NCBI GenBank assembly: GCA_036012155.1
Contig: DASCOT010000238.1
Coordinates: forward strand, 1 to 11,315
DNA: 11,315 nt
Direction of reading: 5' to 3'
Source of the DNA: DASCOT01 sp036012155
GTDB lineage: Bacteria; Acidobacteriota; UBA890; WLXD01
Positions within the stretch are counted from its first letter, which is position 1; each line of letters begins with the position of its first letter. Both the position numbers and the translations under genes were made by a program. A model generated the notes under the pieces. It ran no database searches. It saw nothing but the letters and a program-made list of their open reading frames with translations, and had not been told where the DNA came from. Positions 1 through 6,337 of this stretch are shown in pieces.

Positions 1-1
1 C

Positions 2-1510
2 ACGCTGCGGGAGCCCCTCGGCAAGGGTGCGCTGCCACTCAAGAAGGCACTCGGGTTGGCCACCGAGATCGCCGAGGCACTGGCAGCAGCACACGCCGCC
101 GGCATCATCCACCGGGATCTGAAGCCGGAGAACATCTTCGTCACCACGGAGGGGCACGCCAAGGTACTGGACTTCGGCCTGGCGAAGCTCACCGAGGTGG
201 CGGCGGCGGGATCGCCGGGCGGTGCAACGCAGTCACCCACGATGATGGGCACGGTGGCCGGCCAGGTGATGGGGACTGCCGGCTACATGGCCCCGGAACA
301 GGTTGTAGGCTCGGACAACATCGACCATCGGGCGGATCTGTTTGCTTTCGGCTGTGTGCTCTACGAGATGGCGACTGGGGCGCGAGCGTTCGCCGGGCGC
401 AGCATCGCCGAGACGCTGGCACACATCCAGCACGATGATCCGCCGCCCATTCAAGAGTTCGACCCGTCGCTGCCTGACGAGCTGCAACGCATCGTCGGCA
501 AGTGCATTGCGAAGGAGCGAGAACGTCGCTTCCAGGGTGCCAATGACCTCGTAGTGGACATGAAGACACTGGCCCTCGAGGTGGAGTCGGGTGCGGCACT
601 GCCGACAAGCTCTGCCGCCCAGAACACGACACGCGGCATCCCCTCGATGCTGACAGCGCCGACAGTCGTGGCCAGTGCGCTTGTCGCCAGTGCTCTCGTG
701 GGGGCTCTCGGAGTCTGGATCACGACCCCGTCACCGCCAGAGTCTCTCATTCGCCGCTTCTACATCGACTATCCACCAGAAACTACCTTCCTGGCCGATT
801 CCAGCCTGGGCGTTGCGATCTCACCCGATGGCAGCTCGGTGGTGTTCGCCGCCAACCGGCAACTTTGGCTCCGAGCGATTGACGATCTGGTAGCCACACC
901 CATCCGTGGCACGGAACTTACCAGAGTGCCGTTCTTTTCCCCCGATGGCCAACAGCTCGGCTTTTGGGGGAACGACGGTCAGATCAAGAGCATTTCGGTC
1001 GCCGGTGGTGCGCCGGTCTCACTGGGGTCAGCGCCCGAGTTTCCATACGGGGCGAGCTGGGCAGATGACGGCTACATCTACTTCGGACAGGGTCCCAGTG
1101 GGATCTTGCGTGTCTCAGAAACGGGCGGCGAGCCAGAGTCAGTCGTTCAAATGGAAGCGGGCGAGCAGGCCCACGGACCACAACTTCTTCCTGGTGGCGA
1201 GTGGTTGCTGTTTACGCTGCGGAGCGGCTCTGGCTCGTGGAGCGATGCGAGCATTGTGGCGCGGCCGGTGTCCGGCGGCGAGCGCAAGGTGCTGGTGACC
1301 GGAGGAACCGATGGCGGCTACGTGCCCACCGGCCACATCGTCTACTCGCGGGACGAGCGACCTTCTTGCGGTGCCCTTCGATGCAGAAAACGTCGAGGTT
1401 ACCGGAGGATCGGTGTCAATCGTCGAGGGAGTCCTTCAGGCAATCGACACGACGGGAGCGGGCCAGTACGCCTTTTCGGATCGCGGCGGATTGGTGTACA
1501 TGCCGGGTAG
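2..1510 (+). CDS. Ser/Thr protein kinase with TolB-like propeller, 5' part (partial at left edge, frameshifted at 3' end)
   Basis: The reading frame is open from base 2, so the true start is outside the window; the Met at 56 is internal. Visible kinase motifs are the catalytic loop HRDLKPEN (D at 116-118), the DFG motif (D at 170-172) and GYMAPEQ in the activation segment (about 284-301). The P-loop, VAIK lysine and alpha-C glutamate would lie upstream. After the kinase lobe comes one hydrophobic segment (about 656-721), then PD40/WD40-like blades with SPDG motifs (ISPDGSS, FSPDGQQ). This is the PknB-type layout: cytosolic kinase, one membrane pass, extracytoplasmic propeller. Sensible propeller sequence stops at YSRD (to 1354); the last 50 or so residues are out-of-frame, Arg/Gly-rich and unlike the family. 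The propeller continues in the next frame. Kinase identity is secure; the ligand sensed is unknown. Confidence 0.9.
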   Translation, partial: TLREPLGKGALPLKKALGLATEIAEALAAAHAAGIIHRDLKPENIFVTTEGHAKVLDFGLAKLTEVAAAGSPGGATQSPTMMGTVAGQVMGTAGYMAPEQVVGSDNIDHRADLFAFGCVLYEMATGARAFAGRSIAETLAHIQHDDPPPIQEFDPSLPDELQRIVGKCIAKERERRFQGANDLVVDMKTLALEVESGAALPTSSAAQNTTRGIPSMLTAPTVVASALVASALVGALGVWITTPSPPESLIRRFYIDYPPETTFLADSSLGVAISPDGSSVVFAANRQLWLRAIDDLVATPIRGTELTRVPFFSPDGQQLGFWGNDGQIKSISVAGGAPVSLGSAPEFPYGASWADDGYIYFGQGPSGILRVSETGGEPESVVQMEAGEQAHGPQLLPGGEWLLFTLRSGSGSWSDASIVARPVSGGERKVLVTGGTDGGYVPTGHIVYSRDERPSCGALRCRKRRGYRRIGVNRRGSPSGNRHDGSGPVRLFGSRRIGVHAG

Positions 1511-2432
1511 TGGGGCTGCGGACACTCACCAACTCGTCTGGGTGGATCGTAACGGCGGAGTCGAATCGCTGCCCTTCGAGCCACGTACGTCTTGGTATGC
1601 GGACCTTTCGCCAGATGACCAGCGCATCGCGCTCCAAATCCAGCAAGATGGAGCCTGGGACATCTGGATCTACGAGGTCGAACGAGGAGGCAGCGGGGTG
1701 CGGCTGACGACGGAGGGGAGCAACCAAGTGCCCATTTGGTCGGCCGATGGAGAGTGGGTGTTCTTCGCGTCGGATCGGGGTGGCAACCAGGACATCTGGA
1801 AGCGGCGGGCTGACCGAAGTCTCGACGCCGAACTGGTGTTGGATACAGAGGCTGACGTGTGGCCGGCGTCGATTTCGGCGGACGGTGAGATGCTTCTGTT
1901 CGAGAGCGGGCCCTACACGAATCAGGACATAGGGATGCTGGCTCTCAATCCGGGTCCGGAGCCGGAGCCGGAGATGATCGTCGCTACCGCCGCCGATGAG
2001 GGAAGGAGCAGCTTCTCGCCGGACGGTCGCTTCTTTGCCTTCATGTCGAGCGAGACCGGGGAATACGAGGTGTACGTACGGGAGGTATCGAGCGGTCGGA
2101 CATTTCCGGTCTCTACGAGTGCCCGCGGTGGTCAGTACCCGCTTTGGTCGAAGGATGGAACGGAGATTCACTACATTCCCTCCAATAACAGCTCAGGCAT
2201 CCTCGCTGCGGAAGTGGATTTGGAGTCGTTTTCCGCATCCGCCCCTGTCGAGCTCTCGGACATCGTCATGCGTCGCGAGACCCCCGTCGAGGCCACCGCC
2301 GATGGCGAGAAGTTCCTGGTAACGGTACCCATTGGTCGTGATGAGCTCGGGGGGCCGGCTTTCGGCACACGACTCAACGTAATCCTCAACTGGTTCGAGG
2401 AGCTGAGACGGCTCGTGCCAACGGATCCGTAG
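1311..2432 (+). CDS. TolB-like/PD40 propeller, 3' part of the frameshifted kinase gene
   Basis: This frame carries on the propeller of the preceding kinase: from 1356 it reads SDLLAVPFDAENVEV, the usual continuation after the YSRD end of the upstream frame. More PD40 blades follow: LSPDDQR, WSADGEW with FFASDRGGNQDIW, ISADGEM, FSPDGRF, WSKDGTE. The C-terminus (NVILNWFEELRRL, stop 2430-2432) is the normal ending of kinase-TolB fusions. The Met at 1311 is probably not a natural start: its first 15 residues are out-of-frame reading of the upstream coding sequence, and no Shine-Dalgarno site is evident. Dropping one base near 1350-1355 joins both frames into one protein of about 810 residues within the window. 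It is best read as the 3' half of one gene, broken by mutation or sequencing/assembly error. A CCGGAG triplet tandem repeat at 1956-1973 encodes a short Pro-Glu run. Confidence 0.8.
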   Translation: MAATCPPATSSTRGTSDLLAVPFDAENVEVTGGSVSIVEGVLQAIDTTGAGQYAFSDRGGLVYMPGSGAADTHQLVWVDRNGGVESLPFEPRTSWYADLSPDDQRIALQIQQDGAWDIWIYEVERGGSGVRLTTEGSNQVPIWSADGEWVFFASDRGGNQDIWKRRADRSLDAELVLDTEADVWPASISADGEMLLFESGPYTNQDIGMLALNPGPEPEPEMIVATAADEGRSSFSPDGRFFAFMSSETGEYEVYVREVSSGRTFPVSTSARGGQYPLWSKDGTEIHYIPSNNSSGILAAEVDLESFSASAPVELSDIVMRRETPVEATADGEKFLVTVPIGRDELGGPAFGTRLNVILNWFEELRRLVPTDP

Positions 2433-2497
2433 GACCGTCAGCCGACCCTCGAGAGGCACGGCACATGCTCCGCGTGTTCAACACTGAGGAGCCCCGA

Positions 2498-2513
2498 TCG
2501 GCTACTCAGCCGG
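2498..2513. terminator. Weak hairpin between convergent genes, possible bidirectional terminator
   Basis: The 86-base gap between the kinase stop (2432) and the cytochrome gene stop (2519) holds a 5-bp perfect stem, CGGCT (2499-2503) and AGCCG (2508-2512), with loop ACTC and a possible extra T-G pair. No convincing T-tract follows on either strand. Its position between convergent stops is the main support. Confidence 0.2.
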
Positions 2514-2518
2514 AGCGT

Positions 2519-3781
2519 TTACGGCCTTGGCAAGGATCCCTCTGATTGGCTTGCTGGAGTATGGGGAGGGATGATCGGCTCATCGCGTTTCACGCGATAC
2601 CGAAACCATCCTTCCATCATCTCGTCGCGCGAGTCCTGACCATAGACAACCTTCAGGCTCGGGTTGGGGTTCCGGGGATTGTTCTCGGAGTTGTCGAAGT
2701 GGGCAGTAACCCGAAGCTTTGCTTCCCTCGTTAGCGGCACGGGCTCCGCCAAGTAGTAGCTCAGCTGCCAGTTGAAGTCGTAGTCCGGAACCGACAGCAG
2801 GATCTCTTCGCGGCCGTCCGGATAGATCACCTCGCACATCATGTCTTTACCGCGATAGTGCATGTGGGGCTCGAAGCTCAGTAGCTCGACGTCGCCGTCG
2901 AACTCCATCTCGGCGACACTTTCGTAATTCGGGTCGTACGGTGGGATCTCGATCTCCCGATCTCTGACCAGGCCGTCACGAAGCACGTCGGTGATCGGAT
3001 AGCGTGCCAGCCAGACACCGACTTCGGCGCGATCGAACTCCTCCTGGCCGCTCGGGTGGTAGTGCATATCGAACTGCAACGTCGATCCGGCCGGGATCAC
3101 CTTGGCCGCGCCTTGCGGGAGAATGTGCGGGTGGAGTCCGGGGATTATGTTGCCGACGTAGAGGGGGCTGCCGTCCGCCTGTACCGCACTCACACTGCCG
3201 TGGTGAACCACCCGCGGGTTGCCTCGCATCTCCACCGCCCTGGCCCAGATGTCTTCTGCGTGGCTCGTAGGCGCCGTGATGTGCGGGAAATGGTCCGGGC
3301 CCCCCGCTGAGACGCGATACGGCTCTTCCATCTCGAAGATGTGGTCGGGTGGCCCGAGCTCGGCGCTGAGAGCCCAGCCCTCGACGAAGACCGGCGACGT
3401 GAACTCGCCCTCTCCCCGCGGTGCGTCCGCCGAGACCCACTCCACGATCGTTCGGACCTGCTCGCTGCTCAGCCGGCGATCATTGGAAAACCGACCGTAG
3501 CGCGGATCTGCCTTCCACGGCGGCATGATCCGCTCGCGGACAACCTGACGGATCGACTTGGCCCAGGGGCGTACTTCTTCGTAGCTCAACAGCGACATGG
3601 GAGCAACTTCCCCCGATCGGTGGCAGCTCATGCAGCTGTCCGCCAGTAGGGGGCCGACGTCGCGAGTCCACGTCGGCACGCTCGTATCCTCGGCGCCGGA
3701 TTGGCCGCTAGCTCGACCGAGAGTCGCCACACCAAACGTCACCACCAACGTCGCCAGTGTTCCAACAAGGGCCTTCCGCAT
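2519..3781 (-). CDS. Periplasmic cytochrome c fused to a PHM-type copper type II monooxygenase
   Basis: The 420-residue protein starts with a signal peptide (MRKALVGTLATLVVTFG, cleavage near residue 25). Residues about 36-125 form a small cytochrome c with haem motif C50-M-S-C53-H54 and likely distal ligand M86 in RIMPPW. The rest matches the copper type II ascorbate-dependent monooxygenase fold of peptidylglycine alpha-hydroxylating monooxygenase (PHM). H193-H194 (VVHHGSV) with H240 or H242 (MHYHPSG) resemble the CuH site; H306-x-H308 (HMHYRGK) with M388 or M389 (DEMMEGW) resemble the CuM site. All six copper ligands appear present, so oxygen-dependent hydroxylation is plausible, with the haem as built-in electron carrier (inference). 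The ATG at 3781 was chosen because GAGGAAG lies 6 bases upstream; an in-frame ATG at 3802 would add 7 residues and lacks a good site. It is last of three closely spaced exported-protein genes. Substrate unknown. Confidence 0.88.
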   Translation of the reverse strand: MRKALVGTLATLVVTFGVATLGRASGQSGAEDTSVPTWTRDVGPLLADSCMSCHRSGEVAPMSLLSYEEVRPWAKSIRQVVRERIMPPWKADPRYGRFSNDRRLSSEQVRTIVEWVSADAPRGEGEFTSPVFVEGWALSAELGPPDHIFEMEEPYRVSAGGPDHFPHITAPTSHAEDIWARAVEMRGNPRVVHHGSVSAVQADGSPLYVGNIIPGLHPHILPQGAAKVIPAGSTLQFDMHYHPSGQEEFDRAEVGVWLARYPITDVLRDGLVRDREIEIPPYDPNYESVAEMEFDGDVELLSFEPHMHYRGKDMMCEVIYPDGREEILLSVPDYDFNWQLSYYLAEPVPLTREAKLRVTAHFDNSENNPRNPNPSLKVVYGQDSRDEMMEGWFRYRVKRDEPIIPPHTPASQSEGSLPRP

Positions 3782-3787
3782 GGTGTT

Positions 3788-3794
3788 CTTCCTC
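3788..3794 (-). promoter_or_regulatory. Ribosome binding site of the cytochrome c-PHM gene
   Basis: On the - strand GAGGAAG lies 6 bases before the ATG at 3781. It decides that start over the upstream in-frame ATG at 3802, where the nearest purine-rich stretch (GGAGA) is too far away. Confidence 0.65.
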
Positions 3795-3819
3795 TGCCTC
3801 ATGGCACGCCGTACCAGTC

Positions 3820-3837
3820 TCCAAACAGCTGTCTGGA
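3820..3837. repeat. Intercistronic 18-bp imperfect palindrome
   Basis: TCCAAACAGCTGTCTGGA is its own reverse complement at all but one pair (A3824/T-side C3833), centred on CAGCTG. It fills part of the 57-base gap between the small lipoprotein gene (stop at 3839) and the cytochrome c-PHM gene (start at 3781). In the - strand mRNA it could fold into a hairpin just after the upstream stop codon, for example as an RNA-stability or translation element. No function is shown by the sequence alone. Confidence 0.3.
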
Positions 3838-3838
3838 C

Positions 3839-4582
3839 TCAGCCTTCATCATCCTCCGGCGGTACCAGCTCGATCGTGTCGATCTCGATCTTCTCTCCCC
3901 TCCAAGTGCCCGACACCCGCACCTCTTGGCCGGCGTAGCCCAGCAGCTCCTCCTCGAACTCTGCCGGGTTCGTGAACTCGAGTGCGATCCCGCCAAGGTC
4001 TGAGATCAGCGCCAGATCCTCCGCCGATTGCACGCGTTCCCTCACCCAGGCGGCCGGGGCTTCGGCGTCCTCCGGCGGTGCAAGCTCCGTGCGGTGGCCG
4101 ACCACGCCAGGGTGGACCGTGTAGAACTCCTCAGGCTCACCGACATAGAGCAGACCCGTGTCCTGCCGGTTCCCCACGATCTCGAACTCGCCCAACGGGC
4201 TCACGACCGTTCCCGTGACCCGATCGCCGTCGAGGCTCAGCGTGTACTCGTAGGCCCCGAACTCGACAAACATCGTGCCGTCGTCCGAGCGGAAGTCATC
4301 GACCTCCATCAGGCTGTCGGAAATCGAGGTCATCTGGGCGCGCAACTCCCCGTCGGCTTCCTCCACTTTCAGAAGGACCGTCCTGCCCGCACCCGAGGAG
4401 GGTGGCGCGACGGGCATCGTCTCACCCCCCAGGCGCCGCCCTGGCACCTCGCCCGACTTCAGGTTCCAGGTGCCAACCGGGTCCGGATCTGATTCCATCG
4501 AGGCTGTGCAGGCCGCCACGACGATGATGGCCACCCCGGCAAACACGCGGGGTCGCACGCCGCTTCGCAATGCTGTCCTCAT
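3839..4582 (-). CDS. Small two-part lipoprotein of unknown function
   Basis: I do not recognise a named family. The 247-residue protein has a lipoprotein signal with lipobox V22-A23-A24-C25, so it should be lipidated at C25; the +2 residue is Thr, fitting an outer-membrane fate. Residues about 36-140 resemble small beta-rich domains that begin GTW and contain a dGDxVTGTV hairpin and a final EIVGNRQ strand. A spacer rich in Pro, Glu and Ala follows. Residues about 180-240 end in GQEVRVSGTWRGEKIEIDTIE, which resembles a small OB-like beta domain, with an acidic tail (PPEDDEG). The ATG at 4582 was chosen because GGGAGG lies 5 bases upstream; an in-frame GTG at 4597 has no such site. It sits 72 bases after the LVIVD lipoprotein gene and 57 before the cytochrome c-PHM gene, so it is probably co-transcribed and may act with them at the envelope. 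Confidence 0.75.
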   Translation of the reverse strand: MRTALRSGVRPRVFAGVAIIVVAACTASMESDPDPVGTWNLKSGEVPGRRLGGETMPVAPPSSGAGRTVLLKVEEADGELRAQMTSISDSLMEVDDFRSDDGTMFVEFGAYEYTLSLDGDRVTGTVVSPLGEFEIVGNRQDTGLLYVGEPEEFYTVHPGVVGHRTELAPPEDAEAPAAWVRERVQSAEDLALISDLGGIALEFTNPAEFEEELLGYAGQEVRVSGTWRGEKIEIDTIELVPPEDDEG

Positions 4583-4587
4583 CAGAT

Positions 4588-4593
4588 CCTCCC
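4588..4593 (-). promoter_or_regulatory. Ribosome binding site of the small lipoprotein gene
   Basis: GGGAGG on the - strand, 5 bases before the ATG at 4582, is the strongest Shine-Dalgarno match in the window. It lies inside the longer reading that would start at the GTG at 4597, which argues for the ATG. Confidence 0.7.
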
Positions 4594-4654
4594 GCACGCA
4601 AGCCTACCGTCTGCGCCGCGGCGTGGCCAATGTCGCCTTCGGACATCTCGACGG

Positions 4655-6169
4655 CTATCTTGGCGGCTGCGAACCTGGCTCAGGACCGGTGTATTCGAGG
4701 ACGAACATGCCTGTTCCCACGCGGTCCGACGCGTAGGCAAGACCGCGGTGGTCGAGCGTGACGTCATTGATCTGGATCGCCGTCTCTTGCCCCGCGGCGA
4801 TGGGGTAGGAGTTCTCGTTCGTCTTGGGGATGTAGTAACCGAGCTCCGTCAAATGGTAGGGATCCGAGAGATCGACGACACGGACGCCAGCGTTGAAATA
4901 GGCGATCCAGGCAATTCTGTCCTCGTGGCGATTGATGCGGCCGTTCCGTTGCTCCGCGTGCTGGTGGGGACCAAAGCGCCCACCCTTGCTACAGAAATCA
5001 CCGGTCGGCACCTGAAACGTCGAGACCGGCATCGGATGGGTCTCCACGGTGACGTCGAACATATAGGACTTCGCACGTACGCCATCCTCGCAGGGTGCCA
5101 AATCGGCCGTGCCGGCTTCGTCGGTGACGAACAGGAAGTTGCGGGGTAGCGCGTCGTTCTTGAAGTATTGGGTGAGATCGTCATAGACGACGGGCGTAAG
5201 GGTGTGGGGACCCCGCCCTGGCGGCGACGTGTCGTAGCTCCAGACCATCTTCGGGTCCGAACGGTCGGAGATGTCCCATGCGCCCATCCAACCGGAGCCG
5301 CGGAAGCCGATGTACATCCTGTTGTTGGCCTCGTCGACGATCGGATGGTGCACGTACTGGCCCTCGTAAAGGGCTTCGTCCTCCGTCTCCTTCATGCCCG
5401 GAAGCCAGGCCCGGCCTGCAAACCTCGGATGGCTCGGGTCCCTGAGGTCCCAAATCTGGAGTGATGTGTTGCGGAAGCCGGGCTCCCCCGATGATGTGTA
5501 GTAATAGCCCGAGTCCTGCGACCAATAGCCCTTGTGCGCTCGATACCTAAAAGGGCCGCCGCAACCAGGGCCGCACGAATCCGGGGGCGTACCGGTGATC
5601 TCGGCCACGAGAGCAATCTGTGCGGGGTCCGAGCTTCTGGTGGTGATGTCGAAGATCTGGAACCTGAAGTCGTCACCCGTGTCCAGGCTACGGACGAGAT
5701 AGTCCTTGCCTTCGCCCTCGTGCGCGTAGTCATGAACGACCGAAACCGAACGGTGATTCGCTTTCGAAGCGCCAGGAATATGCCACATCGTGGTTGGGCT
5801 GGATGGGTCCGAGATATCGATCAATGACGTCCCGCTGACCTCCAACTCCCCTGTGATGGGATTCAACAGCCCCTCTTCGTCGCCGCCGCGTGCATTCGGT
5901 TGGTGACTGACATAGAGCCAGTCTCCGTTGTCCCCGTCCGAACGAGTCACTAACTGCAGTGATTCGCGGCCCTGCAGATCGTTGTAGCCCACAAGCCGCA
6001 CGTTCCGGGCGCCGTCGGACATCGGGTCGTCTTCGGCCGCGCGCACACCGCCGGCGCCCTCTTGGGGCGGCGGCGCACAGGACAAGAGCGCAAGCGACAG
6101 CCCCAAGCCCAGCAGCAACAACGTTGCGGACAGCAGCGCCGTCCTACTCGAATGCTCTCTAGTCGTCAT
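4655..6169 (-). CDS. LVIVD-repeat (beta-propeller) lipoprotein
   Basis: The 504-residue protein has a long hydrophobic signal and lipobox L28-L29-S30-C31, followed by APPPQ, so it should be lipidated at C31 with a flexible tether. At least six copies of the LVIVD-type blade motif (hydrophobic strand, then D-I/L-S-DP-x-x-P) are visible: about 115-125 (SLIDISDPSSP), 170-182, 236-248 (SLQIWDLRDPSHP), 295-306, 369-379 and 429-439 (VRVVDLSDPYH). This fits a propeller exposed at the cell surface or in the periplasm. A His-rich turn GRFGPHQHAE (about 397-406) and two Cys pairs (near 199-203 and 360-393) could bind metal or form disulphides. The family has no settled enzymatic activity. The start is uncertain: ATG at 6169 was preferred over GTG at 6181, neither with a clear Shine-Dalgarno site. 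It is probably first gene of a three-gene exported-protein operon ending with the cytochrome c-PHM fusion. Confidence 0.85.
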   Translation of the reverse strand: MTTREHSSRTALLSATLLLLGLGLSLALLSCAPPPQEGAGGVRAAEDDPMSDGARNVRLVGYNDLQGRESLQLVTRSDGDNGDWLYVSHQPNARGGDEEGLLNPITGELEVSGTSLIDISDPSSPTTMWHIPGASKANHRSVSVVHDYAHEGEGKDYLVRSLDTGDDFRFQIFDITTRSSDPAQIALVAEITGTPPDSCGPGCGGPFRYRAHKGYWSQDSGYYYTSSGEPGFRNTSLQIWDLRDPSHPRFAGRAWLPGMKETEDEALYEGQYVHHPIVDEANNRMYIGFRGSGWMGAWDISDRSDPKMVWSYDTSPPGRGPHTLTPVVYDDLTQYFKNDALPRNFLFVTDEAGTADLAPCEDGVRAKSYMFDVTVETHPMPVSTFQVPTGDFCSKGGRFGPHQHAEQRNGRINRHEDRIAWIAYFNAGVRVVDLSDPYHLTELGYYIPKTNENSYPIAAGQETAIQINDVTLDHRGLAYASDRVGTGMFVLEYTGPEPGSQPPR

Positions 6170-6190
6170 GCGGCGTACCACGCTTTGGTC

Positions 6191-6208
6191 GAGCGCCAGC
6201 TTGCGCTC
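6191..6208 (-). promoter_or_regulatory. Hairpin in the leader of the LVIVD gene
   Basis: A perfect 6-bp inverted repeat GAGCGC (6191-6196) and GCGCTC (6203-6208) with a 6-base loop lies 21 bases before the ATG at 6169 and 9 before the alternative GTG at 6181. No Shine-Dalgarno site is visible here, so the stem might affect start choice or translation. This is a structural observation only. Confidence 0.25.
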
Positions 6209-6264
6209 AAGGGACAGTGCCTGCGCCCAAGTGCTCGGGCCAATTCGTAACTCAAGGAATCGGT

Positions 6265-6316
6265 GCTGGCAAGAGTCCGTTGGAGCCGCCGGGCTCCTGG
6301 GCCTCCTTGTGCCAGC
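6265..6316 (-). terminator. Large compound hairpin after the DUF5916 gene, possible terminator or attenuator
   Basis: Starting 21 bases beyond the stop codon of the DUF5916 gene (6338), an outer 7-bp stem GCTGGCA (6265-6271)/TGCCAGC (6310-6316) encloses a perfect 6-bp stem GGAGCC (6282-6287)/GGCTCC (6292-6297) with a 4-base loop. Partial pairing (AGAG with CTCCT) could bridge the two. Downstream on the - strand there is no real T-tract (only ATTCCTT), so intrinsic termination would be partial at best. It separates the DUF5916 gene from the LVIVD operon. The whole 168-base gap (6170-6337) holds no gene. Confidence 0.35.
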
Positions 6317-6337
6317 TATCGAGCCGGCTCATGAGAC

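Noticed and set aside
1350..1360. Programmed ribosomal frameshift in the kinase gene
   Set aside because: No slippery heptamer, no adjacent Shine-Dalgarno-like stimulator and no obvious downstream hairpin; a single-base indel explains it more simply.
1956..1973. Three tandem CCGGAG hexamers
   Set aside because: They are in frame and simply encode a short Pro-Glu run inside the propeller; likeness to the CCGGAG half-sites at 9037-9069 is probably coincidence in GC-rich DNA.
1416..2171. 251-codon - strand open frame opposite the kinase propeller
   Set aside because: Antisense to clear PD40 blades; Arg/Pro-rich composition typical of a shadow frame.
4614..4623. 10-bp perfect palindrome CGCCGCGGCG between the two lipoprotein genes
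   Set aside because: Pure GC palindrome without a loop; expected by chance at this composition and not near a start or stop in a telling way.
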